Shown one piece after another: positions 24,891 to 32,899 of a DNA stretch of 64,000 nucleotides (the first letter of the stretch is position 1; each line of letters starts with the position of its first letter). Source of the DNA: Nocardiopsis dassonvillei_B (lineage in GTDB: Bacteria; Actinomycetota; Actinomycetes; Streptosporangiales; Streptosporangiaceae); assembly GCF_964273065.1 (NCBI RefSeq), contig NZ_OZ186815.1, forward strand, positions 3,782,001 to 3,846,000, in the 5' to 3' direction. Made by a program: the position numbers and the translations under genes. The notes under the pieces were generated by a model, which made no database searches, was not told the DNA's origin, and was given only the letters and a program-made list of their open reading frames with translations.

Positions 24891-24916
24891 AGGGCCGCAC
24901 CGGCCGGTGCGGCCCT
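24891..24916. terminator. 26-bp perfect palindrome between fasciclin and sigK
   Basis: The sequence is self-complementary over 26 bp (arm AGGGCCGCACCGG) and sits in the 104-bp gap between the fasciclin stop and the sigK start. It would form a very stable hairpin in the mRNA. It may act as a partial terminator that keeps sigK expression below that of the lipoprotein. Confidence 0.6.
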
Positions 24917-24973
24917 GATGGGACCCGGACGACCCGGCTCACGCTCGCGGACCGCCCGGGACTCCCGTGTCGA

Positions 24974-25609
24974 CTACTGCGGCATCAGCACGGTGTCGAC
25001 GATGTACACGGTGGCGTTGGCGGTCTGCACGTTGCCGCAGACCACCTTGGAGTCACCGTTGACGGTGAAGTCCTCGCCGGCGCCCTCGGTGGTGACGTCC
25101 CCGCCCTGGAGCGAGGTGAACGTCCCGTCCTCCAGCGCGTCCGGAGCCTGGCGGCCCTCCACGACGTGGTAGGTCAGCACCTCGGTGAGCTGCTCCTTGT
25201 CGGCGAGCAGCGCCTCCAGGTCCTCCTGCGGGATCTTCTCGAAAGCGTCGTTGGTGGGCGCGAACACGGTGATGTCCTCGGCCGAGTTCAGCGTGTCACC
25301 CAGGTCGGCCTCCGTGACGGCGGTGACCAGTGTGGACAGCACCGGGTTGTTGGAGGCGGCGGTGGCGACCGGGTCCTGGGCCATGCCCTCGAAGCTGCCG
25401 GCGCCGTCCTCGGGGACCGCGGCGCAGCCCGGGCCGAAGTTCTCGCCCGCGGTGGCCATCTCGCCCCCACCGTTGTCCATGCCCTGGTCGGTGCTCTCCT
25501 CGCTGGCGGTGCCCTCGGCGGGCGTCTCCTCCGCTCCCGTGCTTCCGCAGGCGCTGAGGCCCAGGGCCAGAGTGGCAGCGGCGCCGACGAGGATGCTCTT
25601 GCGGATCAT
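24974..25609 (-). CDS. fasciclin-domain lipoprotein (MPT70/MPT83-like)
   Basis: The 211-aa lipoprotein has a signal peptide with lipobox LGLSACGS, then a Glu/Thr/Gly-rich linker (residues 22-55), then one FAS1 domain. The FAS1 H1 and H2 boxes are ITVFAPTNDAFEKIP and VLTYHVVEGRQ, ending TVYIVDTVLMPQ. MPT70 and MPT83 of mycobacteria have the same domain and are the main SigK targets. The function is probably surface adhesion or matrix interaction. The start has AAGGAGA 6 nt upstream. It lies downstream of two oxidoreductase genes and upstream of sigK-rskA. Confidence 0.92.
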   Translation of the reverse strand: MIRKSILVGAAATLALGLSACGSTGAEETPAEGTASEESTDQGMDNGGGEMATAGENFGPGCAAVPEDGAGSFEGMAQDPVATAASNNPVLSTLVTAVTEADLGDTLNSAEDITVFAPTNDAFEKIPQEDLEALLADKEQLTEVLTYHVVEGRQAPDALEDGTFTSLQGGDVTTEGAGEDFTVNGDSKVVCGNVQTANATVYIVDTVLMPQ

Positions 25610-25682
25610 CTTGCTCTCCTTTGACTGTTCTTCTCGTGAAAACCGTGGAATCGGAGGTGAAGAATTTCGGTGCGGCGGAGGA

Positions 25683-27299
25683 TCAGGTGGCGGTGAACGC
25701 GATCCGGTGGTGGCCGGTGGCCCCGCCCGGTATCGGTTCGGCCCGTTCGGCGGTCTGCACCGCCCCGGTGGCGTCGGTGGCGCGCACCTCCACGTCGTGG
25801 CGGCCGGGGCCGACGGTGACCTCGGTGACCCACTGGACCCAGGTGTCGATGCCGGGGACCCTCGCCAGCTCGGCGGGGGCCCAGGGGCCGTCGTCGACCC
25901 GGACCTCGACGGCGTCCACCCCCCGGTGCTGGGCCCAGGCGACCCCGGCCAGCACCACCTCCCCGGCGTCCACCCGGCCCAGCGGCGCGGGGACGTCGAT
26001 CCGCGACATCGTGTGGATCGGGGCCCTGAGCGCCCAGCCCCGGTCGGCCCAGTAGGCCTGTTCGTCGGCGAAGCGGGTGAGTTCGAGGTCGGTGATCCAT
26101 TTGGTGGCGCTGACGTAGCCGTAGAGGCCGGGGATCACGGTGCGGGCGGGGAAGCCGTGCTCGGGGGGCAGGGGTTCGCCGTTCATGCCGACGGCGAGGA
26201 GTGCGTTGCGGCCGTCCATGACGACCTCGGTGGGGGTGCCGCAGGTCCAGCCGTCGTGGGAGGTGGCGAGGATCTGGTCGGCGTCGGTGTGGACGCCGGC
26301 GCGGCGGAGCAGGTCGGCGAGCGGGTACCCGAGCCAGCGGGCGTTGCCCGCCAGGTCGCCGCCGACCTGGTTGGAGACACAGGTGAGGGTGATGTCGGCC
26401 TCGACGAGGGGAAGGTCCAGGAGTTCGGCCAGGTCGATCTCGAAGGGGTGGTCGACCATGCCGTGCACCCGCAGCCGCCACCGGACCGGATCCGGGCGGG
26501 GGACGGTCAGTGCGGTGTCGATGCGGTAGAAGTCCCGGTTCGGGGTCACGAACGGGGTGAGGCCGGGGACGCCGAGCTCGGTCGCCGCCGGGAGCGGAGG
26601 CAGCGGCCGCGCCGCGGCAGGCAGCGCCACGGACCCCGGTCCGCCCGCTCCACCCGGCCACCCCGACACGAGGCGGGACAGGGCTCCGGCGGCGCCGGCG
26701 CCCGCGGCGATCCCCACGGAGGTCAGGACGAACGCGCGCCGACCCGGCCGGTGCTCGGCCGCGCCCGCCCCCGCGGGCACGGCCTCCTCCCGGGCGGTCT
26801 CCACCGCGGCGCCCCTCCGGGGGGCCGTCCGGACACGGCGGGCGGCCCGCAGCAGTGCGTTCAGGCTGAGAACACCCACGGCCACGGCGGTGAGGACGGG
26901 GATCAGGGCCCTCACGTCGTCACCGCGACCGATGAACACCGCTGCGGCGCCCGCCGCACCGAACGCCGCCAGGCCCGCGTACCCCCAGAGCGGCCGCCGC
27001 AGCGCGACCACTCCGAGGACGCCTCCCACCAGCACCAGGACGACGACGATGCCCGAGACCAGCACGAGCTTGTCGGCGGTCCCGAACAGGGCGATCGCCC
27101 ATTCGGCCAGGGCCTGCGGCGTGTTGTCGACGACGGCGTCGCCGACCGAGACCACCGGGGACGCCGTCCCCAGGAGAGCGGCGACCAGTTCTCCGGCGGC
27201 CACGGCCGCGGCGACGGTCACCACTCCCGAGCACAGACCGGGAAGGAGCCGCCCTCTCCTGCGGCTCCGCTCCCGGGTGTCCTGCGCTCTCGTGGTCAC
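25683..27299 (-). CDS. membrane-anchored molybdopterin oxidoreductase (sulfite-oxidase fold), copy 1
   Basis: The 538-aa protein has about five N-terminal membrane segments (to residue 210), then a sulfite-oxidase-type molybdopterin domain (RWRLRVHGMV and, with the cofactor-ligand Cys, ITLTCVSNQVGGDLAGNARW), then a C-terminal Mo-co dimerisation domain (WTQ-type pattern WVQWVTEVTVGPGRHDVEVRATD). It probably acts outside the membrane in protein or metabolite repair, or redox defence. It is a tandem paralogue of the next gene and shares patches of about 96% DNA identity with it. The GTG start lies 8 nt from the -10 of a SigK-like promoter, which implies a leaderless mRNA. Confidence 0.9.
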   Translation of the reverse strand: MTTRAQDTRERSRRRGRLLPGLCSGVVTVAAAVAAGELVAALLGTASPVVSVGDAVVDNTPQALAEWAIALFGTADKLVLVSGIVVVLVLVGGVLGVVALRRPLWGYAGLAAFGAAGAAAVFIGRGDDVRALIPVLTAVAVGVLSLNALLRAARRVRTAPRRGAAVETAREEAVPAGAGAAEHRPGRRAFVLTSVGIAAGAGAAGALSRLVSGWPGGAGGPGSVALPAAARPLPPLPAATELGVPGLTPFVTPNRDFYRIDTALTVPRPDPVRWRLRVHGMVDHPFEIDLAELLDLPLVEADITLTCVSNQVGGDLAGNARWLGYPLADLLRRAGVHTDADQILATSHDGWTCGTPTEVVMDGRNALLAVGMNGEPLPPEHGFPARTVIPGLYGYVSATKWITDLELTRFADEQAYWADRGWALRAPIHTMSRIDVPAPLGRVDAGEVVLAGVAWAQHRGVDAVEVRVDDGPWAPAELARVPGIDTWVQWVTEVTVGPGRHDVEVRATDATGAVQTAERAEPIPGGATGHHRIAFTAT

Positions 27300-27306
27300 G
27301 TGGGGT

Positions 27307-27334
27307 ATTCGGAGCAGGGTGGGGGAGCGGATGG
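27307..27334 (-). promoter_or_regulatory. SigK-type promoter CCATCC-N16-CCGAAT
   Basis: On the minus strand a -35 CCATCC (27334-27329) and a -10 CCGAAT (27312-27307) are separated by 16 bp. This resembles the promoter consensus reported for mycobacterial SigK, as I recall it. The -10 ends 7 nt before the GTG at 27299, so the transcript would start at or next to the start codon. Just downstream of the neighbouring gene's stop lies a run of A on this strand (27347-27353). Confidence 0.6.
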
Positions 27335-27362
27335 GTCCGGACCGGATTTTTTTCGGGAGCCC

Positions 27363-29087
27363 CTACTCGGCGGTGAACCGCAGGTAGTGCCACCCTTCCG
27401 CGCCGTCGGGGATGGTCTCGACCGGCACCGACGACTGGGTGGACCCGGTGGCGTCGGTGGCGCGCACCTCCAGCGCGTGCATGCCCGGACCGACGGTGAC
27501 CTCGGTGACCCACTGGACCCAGGTGTCGATGCCGGGGACCCTCGCCAGCTCGGCGGTGTGCCACTCGTCCTTGTCCAGGCGCACCTCCACCGCGTCGATG
27601 CCGGTGTGCTGGGCCCAGGCCACCCCGGCGACGGTCACCTCTCCGGCGGGGACCCGGGTGAAGTCGCCGGGGACGTCGATACGCGACATGGTCTTGACCG
27701 GTCCGCGCTCCGCCCAGCCCCGGTCGGTCCAGTAGGCCTGCTCGTCGGCGAAGCGGGTGAGTTCGAGGTCGGTGACCCACTTGGTGGCGCTGACGTAGCC
27801 GTAGAGGCCGGGGACCACGGTGCGGGCGGGGAAGCCGTGCTCGGGGGGCAGGGGCTCGCCGTTCATTCCGACTGCGAGGAGGGCGTTGCGGCCGTCCATG
27901 ACGACTTCTGTGGGGGTGCCGCAGGTCCAGCCGTCGTGGGAGGTGGCGAGGACCTGGTCGGCGTCGGCGTGGACCCCGGCGCGGCGGAGCAGGTCGGCGA
28001 GCGGGTACCCGAGCCAGCGGGCGTTGCCCGCCAGGTCGCCGCCGACCTGGTTGGAGACGCAGGTGAGGGTGATGTCGGCCTCGACGAGGGGGAGCCTGAG
28101 GAGCTCGTCCAGGTCGATCTCGAAGGGGCGGTCGACCATGCCGTGCACCCGAAGCCGCCACCGGGAGGGGTCCGGACGGGGGACGGTCAGTGCGGTGTCG
28201 ATGCGGTAGAACTCCGGGGCGGGGGTGAAGAAGGGGGAGAGCCCGGGGATGCCGAGGTCCGTGCCGGGGGCGAGGGGCGGGAGCGCGCGGGCGGCGGCCG
28301 GAAGCCGCAGGGACTCGGGCCCCGTGCCCCGCCCGAGCGCCGACGGCAGCCACAGGCCGGTCCCGCCTGCGGCCGCGCCCGCCGCGATCACCCCGGCCGA
28401 CGCCAGCACGGTGCGCCGCCCAGGCCCGGCGGATGCCCCGCCCACCGGTACCCCGGACGTCCCGGCTTCGTCCGCCCCGCCCCCGGACGTCCCACCCGGG
28501 CCGCCCGCTCCCGTCGCCCCGGTCGGCTCCTGCGGGGGCCCGACCCCGGTGACCTCCCGCGGAGGTCCGGTCCCGGGTTCCCCGCCCGGTCCGTCGGCCC
28601 CGGGCGCTCCGCCCGGTCCGTCGATCTCCGCCACCCCGGTCGGAGGCACGGGTGCGGGAAGGGTGCGGCGCAGCAGGGCCAGAACCAGGGCGCCGACCAG
28701 TGCCGCCACCAGGACCGGGACCGCAGCCCCCGGGTCGCCACCGCGGCGCAGCCAGGCGGCGGCCACACCCGCCAGTGCGGCCGCGCCCAGAACCGCGTAC
28801 CCCGCGGCCGGACGGCGCAGGGCGAGCACTCCCGAGACGCACGCCACCGCCGCCACCACCAGCAGGACCCCCGCGACCAGTACGGCCTTGTCGGCCGTTC
28901 CGAAGACCGAGACCGCCCAGGCCACCAGGCCGGACGGGCTGTGGTCCACCACCGCGTCGGCCACCACCGTGACCGGCGGCGACACCCCCAGCAGCGCGGC
29001 CGCCGGCCGGGCGGCCCCCAGCGCGGCCGCCGCCGTCGCCAGACCGATGAGCGGGCCCGCGGAGCGGGGAGGGACAGATGCTGACAT
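27363..29087 (-). CDS. membrane-anchored molybdopterin oxidoreductase (sulfite-oxidase fold), copy 2
   Basis: The 574-aa paralogue of the preceding entry has the same order: N-terminal membrane helices, a linker, a catalytic domain with ITLTCVSNQVGGDLAGNARW (the Cys is the molybdenum ligand), FYRIDTALTVPRPDPSRWRL, and a dimerisation domain. Its linker (about residues 170-235) is an expanded Pro/Gly/Glu-rich stretch absent from copy 1. It is the first gene of the leftward cluster. No Shine-Dalgarno is visible before the ATG at 29087. ATATCC-N16-TCGAAC at 29193-29166 on this strand is a weak SigK-like promoter candidate about 80 nt upstream. Confidence 0.9.
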   Translation of the reverse strand: MSASVPPRSAGPLIGLATAAAALGAARPAAALLGVSPPVTVVADAVVDHSPSGLVAWAVSVFGTADKAVLVAGVLLVVAAVACVSGVLALRRPAAGYAVLGAAALAGVAAAWLRRGGDPGAAVPVLVAALVGALVLALLRRTLPAPVPPTGVAEIDGPGGAPGADGPGGEPGTGPPREVTGVGPPQEPTGATGAGGPGGTSGGGADEAGTSGVPVGGASAGPGRRTVLASAGVIAAGAAAGGTGLWLPSALGRGTGPESLRLPAAARALPPLAPGTDLGIPGLSPFFTPAPEFYRIDTALTVPRPDPSRWRLRVHGMVDRPFEIDLDELLRLPLVEADITLTCVSNQVGGDLAGNARWLGYPLADLLRRAGVHADADQVLATSHDGWTCGTPTEVVMDGRNALLAVGMNGEPLPPEHGFPARTVVPGLYGYVSATKWVTDLELTRFADEQAYWTDRGWAERGPVKTMSRIDVPGDFTRVPAGEVTVAGVAWAQHTGIDAVEVRLDKDEWHTAELARVPGIDTWVQWVTEVTVGPGMHALEVRATDATGSTQSSVPVETIPDGAEGWHYLRFTAE

Positions 29088-29230
29088 GGCAGAAAGAATC
29101 GCCCATCGCCGCCTCCCGGCGCCAGGCCCGGTGGACTTTCCTCCCGTTGCGGGACACCGCGGTCGGTTCGACTCCGGGAGTGCAGGAGGATATCTCCCGT
29201 ACGTCTCCCCAACGATCGGAGTTCCCCCAC

Positions 29231-30832
29231 ATGGTGCGGAAGACGCCCATCGCCGCGGCCGCGCTCATGGTCTCGGGCAGCCTCCTGCTCAGTGGCTGCA
29301 CGATCACCGCGGACATATCGGACTGGTGGTCCGAGACGTTCGGGAACGCGTCCGGCCCCCCCGAGGTCAAGGAGGAGTTCCCCTACGTCCGGGAGGGCCG
29401 GATCTTCCAGGACACCGGGCAGGACGCCGAGATGCGCTTCGCCGTCACCGGCCTGGAGCGCACCGACGAGTACACCGTCATGTACTACGAGATCACCTAT
29501 CTCGACGACTTCGCCGGCCCCAACCGCAACCTCAGCATGGCCCACACCCTCGTCGACCCGCTCACCGGCCGCGTCTACCGCCAGTTCCTCGACGCGGACG
29601 GCCTCAAGTACGGGTCCGAGAGCCCCAACCAGGACGGCCTCTACCCCGTCCACGACGGCGTCACCAACGAGTACGTCCGCTACTTCCCCCGTATCCCCGA
29701 CGAGGTCCGCCAGGTCACCTTCGTCGGCAGCGGGCTGGGCGCCATGACCGGCATCCCCGTCCAGGACGTCGAGGAGGAGCGCGCGGACCCGGAGAGCCCC
29801 AACGGTGCGGACCACCTCTCCCTGGACAACCCGCCGCCGCGCGGGGAGAACCTCACCTTCGTCAACCGGCGCCCCGACGAGGACGCCGTCGCCGACGAGG
29901 GGTGGGTGCAGAGCTTCGTCGACTCCGAGATCGCCTCCACCACCCGCGACGGCGACCGCGAGATCATCTCCCTGCACTCCGATGTCATGTTCGAGTTCGA
30001 CCGCTCCGACCTGACCGCCGAGGCGGAGGAGGTCGTCCGCCGGGCCGCCACCTCCCTGGCCGCCAACGTCGACCCCGACGAGCCGGTCATCACGATCATC
30101 GGCCACACGGACGGCATCGGCGACGACGCCTACAACGACCGCCTGTCGGTGCAGCGCGCCGAGAGCGTCCGCGACCTGCTGGCCGAGGAGATCGGCCCGG
30201 GTTACGAGCTGGAGGTCGAGGGCCGCGGCAAGAAGGAGCCCATCGCCCGCGAGGGCGGCCCCGACGACGAGCAGGCCCGCGCCCGCAACCGCCGTGTCGA
30301 GTTCTCCTACGTCTTCAACACCGAGGTCGAGACGACGGAGGAAGAGGAGTACGACGAGGACGGGCTCGACACCGCCCAGCGCAACGTCACCTGGCCCGCC
30401 CCCTACGACGACGACCCGGGTTCGGTGGTGGCCGAGAGCGAACAGGACGGCATCCGCCTGGAGGTCTACCCGCTGCGCCGGGACGGCGCGTACGTGATCG
30501 GCACGGTCGCGCTGACCAACACCACCGACGAGCCGCTGATGCCCGAGATGGGCGGCTCGGACGTGGTGGCCGGCGGCCCGGAGCAGTTCAGCAAGGGCAC
30601 GCTGGGCGGCTTCCAGCTGTTCGAGCCGGAGAGCGGGCTGGTGCGGTACGTGGCGCAGATGGACTTCGGCGAGGGCCGCTACAGCAGCTTCGCCGAGGAG
30701 GTGCACGTCCTCCAGCCGGGCAACACCTACAACCTGGTGGCGGTGTTCCCGGCCCCGGCCACGAGCGTGGAGGCGCTGACGCTGCGCGCCGGGCCGTTCG
30801 GGGAGTTCGAGGAGATCCCGGTCGAGTACTAG
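29231..30832 (+). CDS. OmpA-domain lipoprotein
   Basis: The 533-aa lipoprotein has a signal peptide with lipobox LLLSGC (Cys23). Residues 60-230 form an unidentified domain (MRFAVTGLERTDEYTVMYYE). An OmpA-like peptidoglycan-binding domain (about 245-360) contains VMFEFDRSDLTAEAEE, IIGHTDGIGDDAYNDRLSVQRA and ARARNRRVEF. A C-terminal domain (about 385-533) is beta-rich and unidentified. In a Gram-positive organism the OmpA domain would tether the lipoprotein to the wall. It is divergent from the oxidoreductase cluster (144 bp). The ATG at 29231 has GGAG about 9 nt upstream. Confidence 0.88.
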   Translation: MVRKTPIAAAALMVSGSLLLSGCTITADISDWWSETFGNASGPPEVKEEFPYVREGRIFQDTGQDAEMRFAVTGLERTDEYTVMYYEITYLDDFAGPNRNLSMAHTLVDPLTGRVYRQFLDADGLKYGSESPNQDGLYPVHDGVTNEYVRYFPRIPDEVRQVTFVGSGLGAMTGIPVQDVEEERADPESPNGADHLSLDNPPPRGENLTFVNRRPDEDAVADEGWVQSFVDSEIASTTRDGDREIISLHSDVMFEFDRSDLTAEAEEVVRRAATSLAANVDPDEPVITIIGHTDGIGDDAYNDRLSVQRAESVRDLLAEEIGPGYELEVEGRGKKEPIAREGGPDDEQARARNRRVEFSYVFNTEVETTEEEEYDEDGLDTAQRNVTWPAPYDDDPGSVVAESEQDGIRLEVYPLRRDGAYVIGTVALTNTTDEPLMPEMGGSDVVAGGPEQFSKGTLGGFQLFEPESGLVRYVAQMDFGEGRYSSFAEEVHVLQPGNTYNLVAVFPAPATSVEALTLRAGPFGEFEEIPVEY

Positions 30833-30858
30833 GCCGGAGGCGGGTCCGGGGCCCGCGG

Positions 30859-30889
30859 AGCGGGGGCCGTCGTTCCGACGGCCCCCGCT
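30859..30889 (+). terminator. 14-bp perfect hairpin after the OmpA-domain gene
   Basis: The arm AGCGGGGGCCGTCG and its exact complement are separated by the 3-nt loop TTC, 26 nt past the stop codon. It also lies downstream of the convergent stress gene. Confidence 0.75.
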
Positions 30890-30932
30890 CGTGTTCCGCG
30901 CGGTCCCCGGTCCGGAGCGGCGGGGACGGGCG

Positions 30933-30962
30933 CGGCCCCGGCACTCCGGGGTGCCGGGGCCG
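30933..30962 (-). terminator. 12-bp hairpin after the stress-protein gene
   Basis: A perfect stem (arm CGGCCCCGGCAC) with the 6-nt loop TCCGGG lies 18 nt past the stop of the leftward gene. With the hairpin at 30859 it separates two convergent genes. Confidence 0.7.
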
Positions 30963-30980
30963 CCGGACGGGTGTGCTGGG

Positions 30981-31469
30981 TCAGTGGGAGGGCGAGGTCA
31001 GGGAGAAGCGGGCGAGCAGGTCGCGGCCGCGTTCGGCGCTGCGCGGTTCGGACAGCAGCTCGTACCGGTCCGCCACGATCTGCGTGTGCGACACGAACAT
31101 GCGCCTGCCGCCCATGGCCGCGTAGCCCATGGCCGCGAACGCCGTGCCGGCGGCCACGCCGGCGAACAGCCCCGCGAGGATCGACCCGAGCATCCCGCCC
31201 GGGGTGAGCACCCCCAGCACGACTCCGATGAGCAGGCCGAACCACATGCCCGACAGGGCCGCCGATCCCAGCACCCGCGCCCGGGTCAGCCGTCCGGTGA
31301 CCCGCTCCACCACGCGGGTTCCGGTCCCCACGACGGTGAGGTCCTCGACCGGGAAGTCGGTGGCGGCCAGGTGGTCGACGGCGCGCTGCGCCTCGGCGTA
31401 GGTGGGGTAGGACCCGATCGACCACCCCGTGGGCGGGGCGGGCAGGGCCCGAGGGTCGGGGGAGAACAT
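30981..31469 (-). CDS. general stress protein, YflT-domain family
   Basis: The 162-aa protein has an N-terminal YflT-type domain, GWSIGSYPTYAEAQRAVDHL, then DFPVEDLTVVGTGTRVVERVTGRLT, which is nearly the family consensus. A central Gly/Ala-rich hydrophobic hairpin (residues 70-120) forms two glycine-zipper-like helices. In actinobacteria these small proteins are commonly stress-induced. The molecular function is not known. The ATG at 31469 is followed by the conserved domain without an extension. No operator could be assigned with confidence; an inverted repeat lies 200 bp upstream. Confidence 0.85.
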   Translation of the reverse strand: MFSPDPRALPAPPTGWSIGSYPTYAEAQRAVDHLAATDFPVEDLTVVGTGTRVVERVTGRLTRARVLGSAALSGMWFGLLIGVVLGVLTPGGMLGSILAGLFAGVAAGTAFAAMGYAAMGGRRMFVSHTQIVADRYELLSEPRSAERGRDLLARFSLTSPSH

Positions 31470-31671
31470 GTGCGCCTCCTCGTACGGGTACGTGGCCGCC
31501 GGACCGCCCCCGCAGGGGTCCGGAGGCCGGGAAGCCCGGGGTCCGTAGGACGGACGGGCCCCGGGCCGGGGACGGAGATCCCTGTGCCGCGGGAACCTTT
31601 CCGGACGGGTGCGCGGTCCGCGAGGTCCTCTACCCGTGAGAACGGGCCTGCGCCGGCTGCCGTTCCCTTAC

Positions 31672-31690
31672 TTGAGTCGTTCTAACTCAA
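31672..31690. promoter_or_regulatory. inverted repeat TTGAGT-N7-ACTCAA in an AT-rich island
   Basis: A perfect 6-bp inverted repeat with a 7-nt spacer in a small AT-rich patch (31668-31700), 203 bp upstream of the leftward stress gene. It resembles a dimeric operator. The regulator and target are unknown. Confidence 0.35.
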
Positions 31691-31751
31691 CTCTAAAGAA
31701 GAGGGCGGGAGGGATGCCCGGCCTGCGGTTTCCCGCGGTTTCCCGGGGGCC

Positions 31752-32082
31752 GTGCCGGTGGCCGACCCCGCCCGGGGCGGCGGCGTCGTACCGGTGAGGT
31801 GCGGTCGGAGGTCCCGCGCCCGCACCGCATCCTCTCCTCCCCGGCGTCGGCGCGGCCCTTGCCGCGGCCGTCATCGGGGCCGTCGCCGTCCTCGCCGGAC
31901 CGATCGCCACCCGTGCCGCCGTCCGTGTCGCCGTCGAGGCGCCCGAGCCACCGGGCCGCCGGGTTCCCAGGCCCCCGACCACCGTTCCGTCGACCGGGAG
32001 GAGGCCGTCCGGCTCCTTCCGGCGTGGCGCACCGCATGCTGCCCGCAGCCGGTCGACGGACGGCTCCGGGGGCGTGCGCGGG
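31752..32082 (+). pseudogene. possible frameshifted remnant of a small membrane protein
   Basis: In the 612-bp space between 31470 and 32082 no intact gene is convincing. From about 31843 one plus-strand frame reads GVGAALAAAVIGAVAVLAGP, then IATRAAVRVAVE, a good membrane helix with high G/C at third positions. That frame has a stop at 31795-31797 and no start codon. A GTG at 31752 opens in a different frame. One frameshift near 31835 would join them. This could be a decayed gene or chance; I give it low weight. Confidence 0.2.
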
Positions 32083-32718
32083 TCAGGGGCGAGGAGTGCG
32101 GGCACGTCCCGGGGAGACCTGGGCGGTGACGGCGGCGAGCACGGCGTCGGCGGTCTGTCCGGCGGTACGGGAGCCGTCGACGGGCAGCTCGGTGAGGCGG
32201 AGCCGCTCGGCCTCGGCGCGCATGAGCTCCTGGAAGCGCAGGGTGCGGGCGAGGAACGCGTCGATGAGGTGCCGTTCCTCCGGGGAGGCGGTGGAGCGGC
32301 CGGAACCGGCGTGCACGCGCTCGCGCAGCAGGTCGTCGGGCGCGGTGAGCCATACGGCCCCCGTGTGCGGGGAGGCGAGGCCCGCGACCCGGGTCGGCCA
32401 CAGTGCCGACCCCTCCAGCACCAGGCCGGGACCGCCGCCGGAGGCGTGTTCGGCGACGGTCGCCTCGATGCGCGGCCACAGGCGCTCGTAGTGGGCGAGG
32501 ACGGAGTCGATCAGCCCGTCCAGGGGCAGGGTGCCGTAGTGCTCGGCGACGTGCGGCGGCACCTCCCGGTCGGGTGTCCGCCAGGGGCGGCCGGGGTGCC
32601 GGGCGAGGTGGTCGGTGGCGGCGTGGGAGAAGCCGAGCCGCCCGGCGAGCGCCTGGGCGGCGGTGGACTTTCCGGTGTGGGAGGTGCCGCCGATGAGGAT
32701 GACCCGGATGTCGCGCAT
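32083..32718 (-). CDS. P-loop ATPase / small-molecule kinase-like protein
   Basis: The 211-aa protein begins MRDIRVILIGGTSHTGKST, a Walker A motif (G-x-x-x-x-G-K-S/T) at residues 10-18. It has an LVLEGSALWP strand like those of 2-phosphoglycerate kinase and other P-loop kinases, and a helical LID-like region (RERVHAGSGRSTASPEERHLIDAFLARTL). It may phosphorylate a small metabolite or act as a nucleoside-kinase relative; no substrate motif is evident. GGAGG lies 5 nt before the ATG. No operon partner is obvious. Confidence 0.78.
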   Translation of the reverse strand: MRDIRVILIGGTSHTGKSTAAQALAGRLGFSHAATDHLARHPGRPWRTPDREVPPHVAEHYGTLPLDGLIDSVLAHYERLWPRIEATVAEHASGGGPGLVLEGSALWPTRVAGLASPHTGAVWLTAPDDLLRERVHAGSGRSTASPEERHLIDAFLARTLRFQELMRAEAERLRLTELPVDGSRTAGQTADAVLAAVTAQVSPGRARTPRP

Positions 32719-32838
32719 GCCTCCGACCCTAGCCACCGGAGGCTTTTCCGGGCCCGGGGCCGGTCGCCCGGGCGCCTCCGGAGGCCGACACGGGGTGAGG
32801 GGGTAGGGGGACCTTCCGCCGCAGAGGCGGTGTGACAG

Positions 32839-32865
32839 GAGTGCCCCCGCCGGGCGGGGGCACTC
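32839..32865 (-). terminator. hairpin after the PD-(D/E)XK-like gene
   Basis: A near-perfect palindrome of two 13-nt arms (GAGTGCCCCCGCC) around one base gives a stem of about 11 bp with a 5-nt loop. It lies 35 nt past the stop of the leftward gene at 32900. Confidence 0.65.
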
Positions 32866-32899
32866 GTTGTCCGGGGCATCCGGGCGGAGGCGTCCCGGG

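Noticed and set aside
25185..29084. A 1299-codon open frame opposite the oxidoreductase genes
   Set aside because: It is the mirror of two clear enzymes with conserved cofactor motifs; the antisense product is low complexity.
29155..29200. GGTTCGACTCC, like a tRNA T-loop
   Set aside because: The flanks do not form a T-stem of five pairs, and no anticodon or acceptor stem can be built. It lies in the OmpA gene's promoter region.
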